DNA of 64,000 nucleotides from Rhodoferax lacus (GCF_003415675.1 NZ_QFZK01000007.1:124001-188000), one strand, 5' to 3'; counted from the stretch's first letter, positions 18,040 through 27,450 are shown. The notes: generated from the sequence alone by a model not told the origin. Numbers and translations: made by a program.

Positions 18040-20481
18040 GTGCCTTTGACGAAGTCTTCCAACATGAAAGCCGGAGCGTTCTGGCGCTCTGACCGGTTTG
18101 CCGGTGGGGCCCTCCTTTTGCTGTTCGCGGTATTGCAGTGGACTACTGACTTCACCGGGCCCCTGGAACGCCGTCTGTACGACTTTGCCAGCACCTTCAC
18201 CGCAAGCCAGCCCTCGGACCGCATTGCCATCATTGCGATGGATGACCAAAGCATCGCCAGCCTGGGCCCCTTGCCCTGGCCGCGCGAAGTGCATGCCCGG
18301 CTGATCGACCAGCTGGCGGCTGCACAGGCCAAGACGGTGGTGCATACAGCGCTCATCCTTGGGGCGCCGCTCAGTCCTGGCCCGGATTTCCTTCACAAGA
18401 TCAAAGACGCCCTGGACAGCGCTGGAGACGCAGGCCCCGATGCGGCCAACGCCCGCGCCAGTGCCTTGGTGGAAGAGGCACAGTCCTTGATGGACACCGA
18501 TGCGGTGCTGGCCCACAGCCTGCAAAAGGCCGGCAATGTGCTGCTGCCCTCGGCGCCCACTTGGGCCGAGCCGCTGGCCCAAGCCGCTGCAGGCATTGGC
18601 CCTCTGACGCCATACCCGGATGTGGATGGCGTGGTGCGCGCCGAGCAATTGCTGGTGGGCGGCGGCAGCCGGGCCGTGCCCTCCCTGGCTTTGTTGGCCG
18701 CACTGAGCAGCCTCAACCTCCAGTCCCGTGACTTCCAACTGCAGCCGGGTGAATCGGTGCAGCTTGGCAAACTGCATCTGACGACCGATGCCGCAGGCCG
18801 CCTGTTGCCGCAGTTCTACCCCGCCCGAGGAGGCAAGCCGGCGTTTGCACTGGACTCGTTTGCTGACGTGCTGAGCGGCAAAATTGCGGCTGCCAAATAC
18901 GCGGGCAAGATTGTCATCGTGGGTGCTACCGGTGCCGGGGCGGGCGTGACGTTTGCGGTGCCTGGCCATGCAGCGCTGACAACTCCCGAGGCCCTGGCGC
19001 ACGTCACCTCCAGCATTCTGAAGGGGCATTTCTTCGTGCAGCCGGCCTGGGGTGTGTGGGCTTCGCTGGCGGCATTCCTGCTGGTGGCGGCCTACGGGCT
19101 TGCCGGTCTGCCACGCCTGTCTGCGGGGCATGCAGCGGCCAGCACCGTGCTGCTGTTGCTGGCCTTGCTGGTGACCGAGTTTGGACTGCTGGCAGTGGCC
19201 GCAATATGGATCAAGCTGGTCTTTCCGGCTACAGCCTTGGTGCTGGTCTACCTGAGCCTGGGCAGCAAGCGGCCTGCGCTGCACGGGTCGGCCCTGGCGA
19301 AGTCCGATGGCGAGACGGCCGAGACCCACCGCATGATGGGCCTGGCGCTGCAGGGTCAGGGTCAGCTGGACATGGCTTTTGAGCGTTTGCGCCGCGCCCC
19401 CATGGGCGAGGCCTTGCTGGGCGACCTGTACGGCCTGGCGCTGGAGTTCGAGGGCAAGCGACAGTTTGACAAGGCAGAGGCGGTGTACCAGCACATCGCG
19501 GGCTTTGATCCCGACTACAAAGATGTTCTGTCCAGACTCGCGCGGGCCAAGAATGTATCCGAATCCCCCAAGCCCGGTGCCGAGACCGCCAAACCAGGCG
19601 GCGACCTGCTTCCAGCAGTTGGCGCAGTGGACCAGCCCATGCTGGGGCGCTACCTGGTGGAAAAAGAGCTGGGCAAGGGCGCCATGGGGGTGGTCTACCT
19701 CGGGCGCGATCCGAAGATCGGTCGCGTGGTCGCCATCAAGACGCTGGCACTGAGCCAGGAGTTCGCGGGTGAAGACCTGGCCGATGCCCGGGCGCGCTTC
19801 TTCCGTGAGGCCGAGACCGCCGGGCGCCTGCAGCACCAGAACATCGTCACGATTTTTGACGCGGGCGAGGAGCATGACCTGGCCTTTATCGCCATGGAGT
19901 TTCTCAAGGGGCGCGATCTCTCGGACCACTGCCAGCGCGACCAGCTGCTGCCACCCGCCACCGTGGTGCGGATTGCGGAGCGCGTGGCCTCAGCCCTGGC
20001 CTATGCACACCAGCACCATGTGGTGCACAGGGACATCAAGCCCGCAAATATCATGTTTGATGCGGCCACCGACAGCGTGAAAGTGACGGACTTCGGCATT
20101 GCCCGCATTGCCGACGCCAGCAAAACCCGCACGGGCCTGGTTCTGGGCACGCCCAGCTTCATGTCACCAGAGCAATTGGCAGGTAAAAAAGTGGACGGAC
20201 GCACCGACCTGTACTCTCTGGGGGTTATGCTGTACCAACTGCTGACTGGCGTTCTGCCTTTTCGTGGCGATTCAATGTCTGCTTTGATGTTCAAAATCGC
20301 CAACGAAGAGGCTGCCGATATTCGCAGTATTCGGCCGGAGCTTTCCGAATCCCTGGCCAATGTGGTGGCGCTGGCCTTGAGCAAAAGGCCCGAGACACGC
20401 TACCAGACCGGTGACCAATTTGCCGCCGATTTGCGGGCCCTGGCGCCGCCCGTCGCAGGTGGTGCGGACATTGAAATATAA
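18040..20481 (+). CDS. CHASE2-domain membrane serine/threonine protein kinase
   Basis: This 813-residue Hanks-type kinase has an extracytoplasmic CHASE2 sensor (about residues 35-330, with IAIIAMDDQSIASLGPLPWPR). Three clustered transmembrane helices follow (about 335-410), then a short TPR-like region (MGLALQGQGQLDMAFERL). The kinase domain begins LGRYLVEKELGKGAMGVVYLG near 535, with the AIKTL lysine, HRDIKPANIMF near 662, DFGIAR near 683 and GTPSFMSPEQL. All catalytic residues are present. The start is GTG 18040 or ATG 18064. It heads a run of phosphatase, FHA and secretion-ATPase genes, suggesting control of pilus or secretion machinery. Confidence 0.93.
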   Translation: MPLTKSSNMKAGAFWRSDRFAGGALLLLFAVLQWTTDFTGPLERRLYDFASTFTASQPSDRIAIIAMDDQSIASLGPLPWPREVHARLIDQLAAAQAKTVVHTALILGAPLSPGPDFLHKIKDALDSAGDAGPDAANARASALVEEAQSLMDTDAVLAHSLQKAGNVLLPSAPTWAEPLAQAAAGIGPLTPYPDVDGVVRAEQLLVGGGSRAVPSLALLAALSSLNLQSRDFQLQPGESVQLGKLHLTTDAAGRLLPQFYPARGGKPAFALDSFADVLSGKIAAAKYAGKIVIVGATGAGAGVTFAVPGHAALTTPEALAHVTSSILKGHFFVQPAWGVWASLAAFLLVAAYGLAGLPRLSAGHAAASTVLLLLALLVTEFGLLAVAAIWIKLVFPATALVLVYLSLGSKRPALHGSALAKSDGETAETHRMMGLALQGQGQLDMAFERLRRAPMGEALLGDLYGLALEFEGKRQFDKAEAVYQHIAGFDPDYKDVLSRLARAKNVSESPKPGAETAKPGGDLLPAVGAVDQPMLGRYLVEKELGKGAMGVVYLGRDPKIGRVVAIKTLALSQEFAGEDLADARARFFREAETAGRLQHQNIVTIFDAGEEHDLAFIAMEFLKGRDLSDHCQRDQLLPPATVVRIAERVASALAYAHQHHVVHRDIKPANIMFDAATDSVKVTDFGIARIADASKTRTGLVLGTPSFMSPEQLAGKKVDGRTDLYSLGVMLYQLLTGVLPFRGDSMSALMFKIANEEAADIRSIRPELSESLANVVALALSKRPETRYQTGDQFAADLRALAPPVAGGADIEI

Positions 20482-20489
20482 AGACACGA

Positions 20490-21275
20490 ATGATCTATAA
20501 ATTTTGCGCAAAAACGGACACGGGTCGGGCCCGCGACAACAACGAAGACTCGATTGCCGTTGACGAGGAAACGCACCTGGCTGTCCTTGCCGATGGCATG
20601 GGCGGTTACAACGCAGGGGAGGTTGCCAGCGGGATGGCGACCGCGTTCATCAAATCGGAGCTGAGCCGCTGGCTGACCGAAGTGGGCGGTGTGGCGCGTT
20701 CGCGCGAGGTGCGCCGGGCCATGGAAATCTGCGTGGACAGCGCCAACCTGGCGATATACAACTCGGCCCATGCCAATGTGCACTACGCCGGCATGGGCAC
20801 CACCCTGGTGGTGGCCGTGTTCCGTGAAGACGGCCTGGTGCTGGGGCATATTGGCGATTCCCGCTGCTACCGCTTTCGCGCCGGGCGGCTGGAGCAAATC
20901 ACCCGTGACCATTCGCTGTTGCAGGAGCAGATCGATGCCGGTCTGATCACGCCGGAGCAGGCCGAACACTCCACCATCAAAAACCTGGTGACCCGGGCCC
21001 TGGGCGTGGAGTCGGGGGTGCTGATGGAGGTCAATGAGCATGCGGTGGAGATGGGTGATATCTATCTTTTGTGCTCGGATGGCCTCTCCGACATGGTGAG
21101 CGATGCGGTCATTGCCAAAATCATCAGCACCGAATCCACCCTGGAGCGGCAAGCCCAAGCCCTGGTGGACGCCGCCAATGACCACGGTGGGCGGGACAAT
21201 ATTTCCGTTTTGCTGGCCGAAGTAGCCGAAGCCAGTGAAAAGCGGGGTTTAATTGCGAGATTGCTAGGAAAATAG
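20490..21275 (+). CDS. PP2C-type serine/threonine phosphatase
   Basis: The 261-residue metal-dependent phosphatase probably reverses the upstream kinase. The metal-binding Asp motifs are intact: RDNNEDSIAVDEETHLAVLADGMGGYNAGE, GMGTTLVV, LGHIGDSRCYRFR, LLCSDGLSDMVSD and GGRDNISVLLAEV. It starts 9 bp after the kinase stop and has no membrane segment. The kinase-phosphatase-FHA order is a known bacterial phospho-signalling unit; the physiological substrate is not visible. Confidence 0.95.
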   Translation: MIYKFCAKTDTGRARDNNEDSIAVDEETHLAVLADGMGGYNAGEVASGMATAFIKSELSRWLTEVGGVARSREVRRAMEICVDSANLAIYNSAHANVHYAGMGTTLVVAVFREDGLVLGHIGDSRCYRFRAGRLEQITRDHSLLQEQIDAGLITPEQAEHSTIKNLVTRALGVESGVLMEVNEHAVEMGDIYLLCSDGLSDMVSDAVIAKIISTESTLERQAQALVDAANDHGGRDNISVLLAEVAEASEKRGLIARLLGK

Positions 21276-21322
21276 CCCGCATTAGTTTTTCCAAAATCAA
21301 ACTTCAGGAAAAGGAGCCGGTC

Positions 21323-21988
21323 ATGCCGAAAATGATCGTGTCGATCGACGAGGTAGTTATCAAGGAAGTGCAGCTGACCAAGGAACGAACCACCTTGGGA
21401 CGCAGGCCCTATAACGACATCGTGATAGACAACCTGGCAGTCAGTGGTGAGCACGCAGTGATCCATATGGGTGCTGCTGAAGTCATGCTGGAAGATCTCA
21501 ACAGCACCAACGGCACCTACGTCAACGGCAAGGCTATCAAGAAGCAGGCGTTGCAAAACGGAGACGCCATCGAAGTCGGAAAATACCGCATCAAGTTTGT
21601 AGGCGACAACGCTGCCGAGACCTTTGACAAGACCATGGTGGTGCAGGCCCGGCCCGCCGCTGCAATGCCCTCGTTTGCGCCCGCCCCCCAGGCTTCTGCA
21701 CCTGCGGGTCTGGACCTCTCTGGCCTGCCGCCTGCAACCATCAAGGTGCTCAGCGGTGCTGCCGCAGGGCGCGAAGTGCCGCTTACCAAAGTCGTCACCA
21801 CCATCGGCAAGCCCGGCGTGGCTGTGGCGGCCATCACCAAACGCAACCACCACTACGAGGTCAAGCATGTCGAAGGTGGTGGCAATCCGACACTGAATGG
21901 TCAAACCATCACGGCCGAACCCTTGCCCCTGAAGAATGGCGATGTGATCGAACTCGCCGGTACCCAGATGCAGTTCGTTCAGGCCTGA
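21323..21988 (+). CDS. Protein with two FHA-type domains
   Basis: The 221-residue cytoplasmic protein has a classical N-terminal FHA domain (TTLGRRPYNDIVIDNLAVSG, then EHAVIH and DLNSTNGTYVNG) that binds phosphothreonine. After a Pro/Ala linker (about residues 110-135), a second FHA-like module runs from IKVLSGAAAGREVPL through TTIGKPG to NPTLNG and LKNGDVIELAGTQMQF. Its phosphate-binding loop looks diverged (KPGVAVAAITKRNHH). The start follows AAGGAG. It probably links the upstream kinase to the ATPase encoded next. Confidence 0.9.
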   Translation: MPKMIVSIDEVVIKEVQLTKERTTLGRRPYNDIVIDNLAVSGEHAVIHMGAAEVMLEDLNSTNGTYVNGKAIKKQALQNGDAIEVGKYRIKFVGDNAAETFDKTMVVQARPAAAMPSFAPAPQASAPAGLDLSGLPPATIKVLSGAAAGREVPLTKVVTTIGKPGVAVAAITKRNHHYEVKHVEGGGNPTLNGQTITAEPLPLKNGDVIELAGTQMQFVQA

Positions 21989-22096
21989 GTCCGCCTTTGA
22001 ATGCAAGCCTGCGAGGCCCCCGCAACGGGGTTGCGCGGGCCCATTGAAGTGGTGCTGAGTTTGGCATTGGCCGCAAGGCGGTCAGGAGTTTGAGAT

Positions 22097-24520
22097 ATGA
22101 GTGCTGTGCTGCCACCCGCCCATCCGGAAAAATCGCCAGAGCAGGCGTTTTTCGAATCGCAAAAGCTGCCCTCCCAAACCCGTGGCATGACCTTTGAGGC
22201 GCTGTTCTACCGCCAATTGCACCTGGTCACTGCGCGCATCCATGACACCGAGAACGTCGAGCAGATCATGCTGGAGACCAGCCAGGACATCTGCAAACTG
22301 CTCAACGCCGACCGCCTGACCCTTTACGCGGTCAACGAAGATGGCACCGCCATCATCTCCAAGATCAAGACCGGCCTGAACAGCAGCCGTGACCTGAAGC
22401 TGCCCATCTCCCCCCAAAGCATTGCCGGCTATGCGGCCTACAGCAAGAAAGCGCTGAACCTGCCCGATGTCTATGACGAGGACGCGCTCAAGCGCATACA
22501 CCCCTCCTTGTCGTTTCTGAAGGAGGTGGACCGCCGCTCCGGCTACCGCACCCGCCAGATGCTGGTGGCGCCGATTCTGGAAGGTGAGCACCTGCATGGC
22601 GTGCTGCAGGTCATCAACAACAAAAGCGACGAGCCCTTTGGGGCGCTGGAGCTCGACGGTGTGGCCGAGGTCTGCAAGACCCTGGCCACCGCCATCCGCC
22701 AGCGTGCCAGAAAGAACGATGACGAACCCCGCCGCAAGGCCACCAAGTTCGATGGCCTGGTGGCAGATGGGCTGCTGACCGATGAGGAACTCGGCCTGTG
22801 CGTGCAGGATGCGCGCAGCCAGGACATTCCGGTGGAGCAGCTGCTTTTCTCGGCCTACAAGATCAAACCGGCGCAGATTGGCGCGGCCTTGTCCAAGTTT
22901 TTCGGCCTGCCCTACGAGCCCTTCAACCCGGGACGTATTCGCATAGAGGCCCTGCAAGGCGTGCTGAAACGGGAGTTTGTGGAAGAGCAGGGCTGGATTC
23001 CCCTGGAGGAGTCCCCCGAGGGCCTGCTGATCATGTGCCGCGACCCCGAGGCCGTGCGTGGCGCCCGGGTGGTGCCGCAGGTGTTTCCGCGTATCTCCAA
23101 GTTTGCCTACCGGGTGACCACGCGCTGGGACTTTGACCAGACCCTGGCCCAGCTGTTCGGTGCGGCAGCAGACACCAGCACCATCGACGATTTGCTGGCC
23201 GGCATGGACGGCGGCCCCATAGACGACGGCAGCGGCGAAGACTCGGCACTGGAGTCGGCCGCCGCAGACAACGAGCTGGTCAAGTTCGTCAACAAGGTCA
23301 TCATCGACGCCTACCACCAGAAGGCCTCCGACATCCACATCGAGCCCATGCCCGGCAAGTTCAAGACCGGCATCCGCTTTCGCATCGATGGTGGCCTGGT
23401 GCCCTACGTGGAAGTGCCTGCCCACTTCCGCCAGGCCATGGTCACGCGCCTGAAGATCATGTGCGACCTGGACATCTCCGAGCGCCGCAAGCCGCAGGAC
23501 GGCAAGATCAAGTTCAAGAAGTACGGCCCCCTGGACATCGAACTGCGCGTGGCCACCATCCCCTCGGCGGGCGGTGTGGAAGACGTCGTGATGCGGATTC
23601 TGGCCGCCGGTGAGCCTATCCCCCTGGAAAAGCTGGGCCTCACCCCGCACAACAAGGTGCGCCTGGAGGCCACCGTCAGCAAGCCCTACGGCCTGTTCTA
23701 TGTCTGCGGCCCAACCGGTTCGGGCAAAACGACCACCCTGCACTCGATCCTGAAATTCCTCAACACGCCGGACACCAAGATCTGGACAGCCGAAGACCCG
23801 GTGGAAATCACGCAAAAGGGCTTGCGCCAGGTACAGATCAACAAAAAGGCTGGCATCGACTTTGCTCTCATCATGCGGGCCTTCTTGCGCGCCGACCCGG
23901 ACATCATCATGGTGGGCGAGTCGCGCGACAAGGAAACTGTCTCCATGGGCGTGGAGGCGTCGCTTACCGGCCACCTGGTGTTCTCCACCCTGCACACCAA
24001 CTCCGCGCCCGAGTCCATCACCCGCCTGATGGACATGGGCATGGACCCCTTCAACTTCGCCGACGCCCTGCTGGGCATCCTGGCCCAGCGCCTGGCCAAG
24101 CGCCTGTGCGACTGTAAGCAGAGCTACGTGCCCGAGGCCGAAGAGCTGCGCCTGTTTGCCGCCGAGTACGCCGAAGAGCTGCGCCACTCCAAGGCCTGGA
24201 CCCAGGACTATGCCGGCGAGAGCAAGAAGATGGTCGACCAGTGGATGCAGACCTATGGCGAGAACGGCCAGATCCGGCTCTACCGCGCCGTGGGCTGCGA
24301 CAAGTGCAACAAGACCGGCTACAAGGGCCGGGTCGGCCTGCACGAGCTGCTGGTGGCCGACGACGGCATCAAGAAGCTGATCCAGGAACGCGCCCGCGTG
24401 GCCGAGCTGTTTGCAGCCTCGGTGGAAGGCGGTATGCGCACCCTGAAGATGGACGGCATGGAAAAGATCATGATGGGCCTGACCGATTTAAAGATGGTCA
24501 GGCAGGTCTGCATCAAGTGA
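22097..24520 (+). CDS. GAF-domain PilB/GspE-type secretion ATPase
   Basis: This 807-residue hexameric ATPase would power type IV pilus extension or type II-like secretion. Residues about 30-200 are a GAF domain (QIMLETSQDICKLLNADRLT through HGVLQVINNKSDEPFG), unusual for PilB. An MshEN-type N domain follows (about 215-340), then the ATPase core with HIEPMPGKFKTGIRFRIDG, Walker A GPTGSGKTTTLHS near 537, the Asp box ADPDIIMVGESRD near 600 and a His box. A zinc-binding Cys set is at LCDCKQSY and GCDKCNKTGYKGRVG. It has AGGAG upstream and lies between the phospho-signalling genes and two pilins, so regulation by the kinase is plausible. Confidence 0.93.
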   Translation: MSAVLPPAHPEKSPEQAFFESQKLPSQTRGMTFEALFYRQLHLVTARIHDTENVEQIMLETSQDICKLLNADRLTLYAVNEDGTAIISKIKTGLNSSRDLKLPISPQSIAGYAAYSKKALNLPDVYDEDALKRIHPSLSFLKEVDRRSGYRTRQMLVAPILEGEHLHGVLQVINNKSDEPFGALELDGVAEVCKTLATAIRQRARKNDDEPRRKATKFDGLVADGLLTDEELGLCVQDARSQDIPVEQLLFSAYKIKPAQIGAALSKFFGLPYEPFNPGRIRIEALQGVLKREFVEEQGWIPLEESPEGLLIMCRDPEAVRGARVVPQVFPRISKFAYRVTTRWDFDQTLAQLFGAAADTSTIDDLLAGMDGGPIDDGSGEDSALESAAADNELVKFVNKVIIDAYHQKASDIHIEPMPGKFKTGIRFRIDGGLVPYVEVPAHFRQAMVTRLKIMCDLDISERRKPQDGKIKFKKYGPLDIELRVATIPSAGGVEDVVMRILAAGEPIPLEKLGLTPHNKVRLEATVSKPYGLFYVCGPTGSGKTTTLHSILKFLNTPDTKIWTAEDPVEITQKGLRQVQINKKAGIDFALIMRAFLRADPDIIMVGESRDKETVSMGVEASLTGHLVFSTLHTNSAPESITRLMDMGMDPFNFADALLGILAQRLAKRLCDCKQSYVPEAEELRLFAAEYAEELRHSKAWTQDYAGESKKMVDQWMQTYGENGQIRLYRAVGCDKCNKTGYKGRVGLHELLVADDGIKKLIQERARVAELFAASVEGGMRTLKMDGMEKIMMGLTDLKMVRQVCIK

Positions 24521-24637
24521 TCAAAAGTCCATGACCAAAATGTCAGATGTGACAAACTTTATCCAGGGAACAAGGTAATTTCTGACGCCTTTGGTCAAAA
24601 AGTAGCGGGTTTGAACGGAATAGAGTGCTTCAAATGG

Positions 24638-24653
24638 TTGGCATGGAAGCTGC
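24638..24653 (+). promoter_or_regulatory. Candidate sigma-54 promoter of the first pilin
   Basis: TTGGCATGGAAGCTGC has GG at 24640-24641 and GC at 24652-24653, separated by exactly 10 bases, matching the -24/-12 pattern (consensus TGGCAC-N5-TTGC). It lies about 42 bp before the pilin start, which has its own AAGGAG site at 24683-24688. RpoN/PilR control of pilA is established in Pseudomonas and others; here it is inferred from the motif only. Confidence 0.6.
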
Positions 24654-24694
24654 GGGTAAGTAAGTTCCAGTGTTTATATTTTAAGGAGCTGAAA

Positions 24695-25132
24695 ATGAAG
24701 CGTTCTATGCAAAAGGTTCAAAGGGGCTTTACCCTGATTGAGTTGATGATCGTTGTGGCGATTATTGGTATTTTGGCGGCAGTGGCTTTGCCGGCTTACC
24801 AGACCTACACCAACAAGGCTAAATTTTCGGAAGTAATTTTGGCGACTGCGGCACACAAGATTGCCATTGAACTGTGCCTGCAAGACCAAGGTGCGGTCGG
24901 CGCCAATTGTGCTGCTGGTTCCAATGGCGTGCCGGTTGATATCACGACGGCTTCCGGTCGTGTTGCAAGTGTGACGACTGATGCAACCACGAATGCGGTG
25001 ACGGCAACAGCCGTAGCGACAGGTGGACTGGGTGGGCAGACCTATATCTTGAACCCAGCCATTACTGGCGGTAAAGTCAATTGGACTTTGGCCACCACTT
25101 CAACTTGTATTGCAGCAAATTTCTGCAAGTAA
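24695..25132 (+). CDS. pilA: Type IV major pilin, first copy
   Basis: The 145-residue prepilin has a short basic leader ([11 protein letters not shown]), a PilD cleavage site before FTLIE with Glu at mature +5, and the hydrophobic assembly helix [20 protein letters not shown]. The globular domain has four Cys, including the C-terminal pair in TCIAANFCK that probably forms the D-loop disulfide. I chose the ATG at 24695 because it follows AAGGAG and gives a normal leader; the longer frame from 24611 adds no family sequence. It is followed by a near-identical second copy and by glycosylation-type genes. Confidence 0.96.
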   Translation: MKRSMQKVQRGFTLIELMIVVAIIGILAAVALPAYQTYTNKAKFSEVILATAAHKIAIELCLQDQGAVGANCAAGSNGVPVDITTASGRVASVTTDATTNAVTATAVATGGLGGQTYILNPAITGGKVNWTLATTSTCIAANFCK

Positions 25133-25276
25133 ATGGTCGGTTGTTTCCTGAAGCAGCAATAGCTTTGGGAAACGCCAAAAAACAAAATGCCGGCTGCCTT
25201 CCATTTGGATTGCGAGCATGGTGGTTGTTTGAAAATCAGATTGTATTTGGTTAGTTTTTAATTTAAAGGGGTTGAT

Positions 25277-25708
25277 ATGAAGCGTTCTATGCAAAAAGTT
25301 CAAAAGGGTTTCACCCTGATTGAGTTGATGATTGTGGTGGCGATTATTGGTATTTTGGCTGCGGTTGCTTTGCCCGCTTACCAGACTTACACAAACAAGG
25401 CCAAGTTCTCTGAGGTGATTTTGGCGACTGCGGCACACAAGATTGCCATGGAGCTTTGCTTGCAAGATCAGGGTGCGGTCGGCGCCAATTGCGCTGCAGG
25501 ATCCAATGGCGTGCCGGTTGATATCACCACCGCTTCCGGCCGTGTTGCAAGTGTGACGACCAACTCAGGCACGAATGCCGTAACAGCCACCGCCGTCTCA
25601 ACGGGTGGTCTGGGAGGTCAGACTTATGTCCTGACGCCGGCTATTGCCGCAGGTAAGGTATCGTGGACGTTGAGTGGAACCTGTATTGCAGCCAACTTCT
25701 GCAAGTAA
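25277..25708 (+). CDS. Type IV pilin, second tandem copy
   Basis: The 143-residue prepilin differs from the first copy by about 13 substitutions and a two-residue gap, nearly all in the C-terminal half (for example TTNSGTNAV versus TTDATTNAV). Leader, cleavage site, Glu+5 and all four Cys are kept. It has an AAAGGGG ribosome site, but I see no sigma-54 motif upstream, so it may depend on readthrough from copy one or on another promoter. A terminator follows at 25752-25779. Tandem duplication is clear; whether both are expressed is unknown. Confidence 0.95.
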   Translation: MKRSMQKVQKGFTLIELMIVVAIIGILAAVALPAYQTYTNKAKFSEVILATAAHKIAMELCLQDQGAVGANCAAGSNGVPVDITTASGRVASVTTNSGTNAVTATAVSTGGLGGQTYVLTPAIAAGKVSWTLSGTCIAANFCK

Positions 25709-25751
25709 CATGCGGTGTAGTTTTCAAAGCCGCTAACGCTTTGAAAATCTC

Positions 25752-25779
25752 AAAAGGCATCCTCCGGGGTGCCTTTTTT
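25752..25779 (+). terminator. Rho-independent terminator after the pilin pair
   Basis: AAAAGGCATCC pairs with GGGGTGCCTTTTTT around a short loop, and the T run ends at 25779. It would end the pilin transcripts and explains why the GTG at 25782 is a poor start for the next gene. Confidence 0.85.
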
Positions 25780-25799
25780 ATGTGCAAAAAGGTCCTTGT

Positions 25800-27437
25800 A
25801 TGAATATGAGAAACTGGTCCCGCCTGGCTGCGATCGTCCTGTTGTCGCTTGTGCTGGGCGCGTTGTATGGGCAGTTTCTGTCAAACCCGATTATTTTTGA
25901 TGACCTGCCATTCTTTATGGTGGGCAGAAATGGACAGCAACCGGTCGATCGCTATGGGTTTTCTTGGCTGGAAATACGGTCGTTACCCTACGCCACGCTG
26001 ACCTGGACCAAGGCTTGGTTTGGCTTGGAGCTGGTTTATTTCAGGCTTGGAAACCTGTTCTTGCATATTGCCACCACCCTGGCGCTATTTGGCCTCTTGC
26101 AAGCGGTGTTCCGTGCCGTTTATGTTCCCAAATCAGTCGATTCACTGAGCCCGCGCCAGGCCGCCTGGCTGGCGGCCTTGTTGTTCGGGTTGCACCCGGT
26201 TGCCACCTATGCCGTGGGCTATCTGGTGCAACGTTCCCTGGTTATGGCTACCTTGTTCAGTCTGCTGGCTTTGTGGGCCTACACACAAGGCAGTGTGGAA
26301 AACAAGCCCCGCCTGTTGTGGCTCAGTCTGCCCCTGTACTACCTGGCCGCCTACTCCAAGGAGCATGCCATCATGCTGGTGGTGGTGCTTCTGCCGCTGA
26401 CCATCCTGTTGCATACCGATTGGCGCCAAAAGTTGGCGCAGCGTTGGCTTCTGTTCGTGGCTTTGCTGGGCATTGCGGCGCTGGTGGTAGCCAGTCGCAA
26501 GGGGCTCTTGGGATCAAGCTATGAGATCGATGCACCTGCCATGCTGGGAGCCGATGCTGGCCCTATGGCCTATCCGCTCAGTGTCATCACGCAGTGTGGA
26601 TTGTTCTTCAAATATGCCCTGCTGTGGCTATGGCCCAACATCCACTGGATGTCGATTGATATGCGCGAACCCTTTGTCCGGTCTATGACAGGGCTGAAGG
26701 TGCTGGCGCCGGTGCTGTTCGTGGCCTGGGGTTGGATTGGTTTGCGCCTCTTGACCAAGCGTGGCAACCGCGGATTGCTGGGCCTGGCCATGTTGGGTCC
26801 CTGGTTGCTGTTTTTCACCGAGTTGGTGGTCGTACGCATTCAGGAGCCCTTTGTGCTGTACCGCAGTTATCTGTGGGCCAGTGCCGCCTTGTTTGCCCTT
26901 CCGGTGCTGTTGAATGGTGTGGAGAAAAAGCTGATTGCCATGTTGGGGTTTGCGGTGGCGGCAACATTTTTCGTACTGAGTATGGAGCGCCTGGCTACGC
27001 TGGCTGATCCCATACTGGTCTGGAACGATGCCAAAGAACTGGTGGAGCGCAACGGAGAAAAAGAAGGCGCAGACCGTATCTATTACAACCTGGGGCGGCA
27101 ACTCTTGCTCAACCACATGTTCAACGAAAGTGAAGAAAATCTGAAAAAGGCACTGGTGCTGGATCCGGATCTGGCCCAGGCGCATGGGGCTTTGGGAGCG
27201 GTGTACAACGGGCGCAGCCAATGGGAGCAAGCCATATCCGAATACACCATCGCAAGGGGAATCAACGAAAGGCGCAAAGAGCCAGCCAGCTCGGTGTACC
27301 TGATGGGCCGCGCCAAAGCTTACGAAGGAGCAGGCCAATTGAAACTGGCTGTCGCAGATTATCTGGAAGCATGCCGTATCGATGAAAGCATGTGCGAAGT
27401 GTTGCGCAAGTCTGCCACCGTGGTCAAAGCGCCGTAG
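25800..27437 (+). CDS. Polytopic membrane protein with C-terminal TPRs (GT-C glycosyltransferase-like)
   Basis: The protein has about 545 residues from ATG 25800 (MNMRNWSRLAAIVLLSLVLG). The N-terminal 400 residues contain around ten hydrophobic helices. An early acidic loop, FDDLPFF, and features such as LFGLHPVATYAVGYLVQRS and AYSKEH resemble GT-C mannosyl/Tmtc-type transferases. After VLVWNDAKELVERN come TPR units (YYNLGRQLLLNHMFNESEENLKKALVLDPDLAQAHGALGAVY). Its position between the pilins and a PglL-like ligase suggests a role in pilin glycosylation. That is inference; no catalytic residue is proven here. Confidence 0.65.
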   Translation: MNMRNWSRLAAIVLLSLVLGALYGQFLSNPIIFDDLPFFMVGRNGQQPVDRYGFSWLEIRSLPYATLTWTKAWFGLELVYFRLGNLFLHIATTLALFGLLQAVFRAVYVPKSVDSLSPRQAAWLAALLFGLHPVATYAVGYLVQRSLVMATLFSLLALWAYTQGSVENKPRLLWLSLPLYYLAAYSKEHAIMLVVVLLPLTILLHTDWRQKLAQRWLLFVALLGIAALVVASRKGLLGSSYEIDAPAMLGADAGPMAYPLSVITQCGLFFKYALLWLWPNIHWMSIDMREPFVRSMTGLKVLAPVLFVAWGWIGLRLLTKRGNRGLLGLAMLGPWLLFFTELVVVRIQEPFVLYRSYLWASAALFALPVLLNGVEKKLIAMLGFAVAATFFVLSMERLATLADPILVWNDAKELVERNGEKEGADRIYYNLGRQLLLNHMFNESEENLKKALVLDPDLAQAHGALGAVYNGRSQWEQAISEYTIARGINERRKEPASSVYLMGRAKAYEGAGQLKLAVADYLEACRIDESMCEVLRKSATVVKAP

Positions 27438-27450
27438 CGCGCACGTGCCC

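Noticed and set aside
22082-24343. 753-residue minus-strand ORF across the PilB-type ATPase
   Set aside because: Antisense shadow rich in His, Gly and Val with no recognisable motif.
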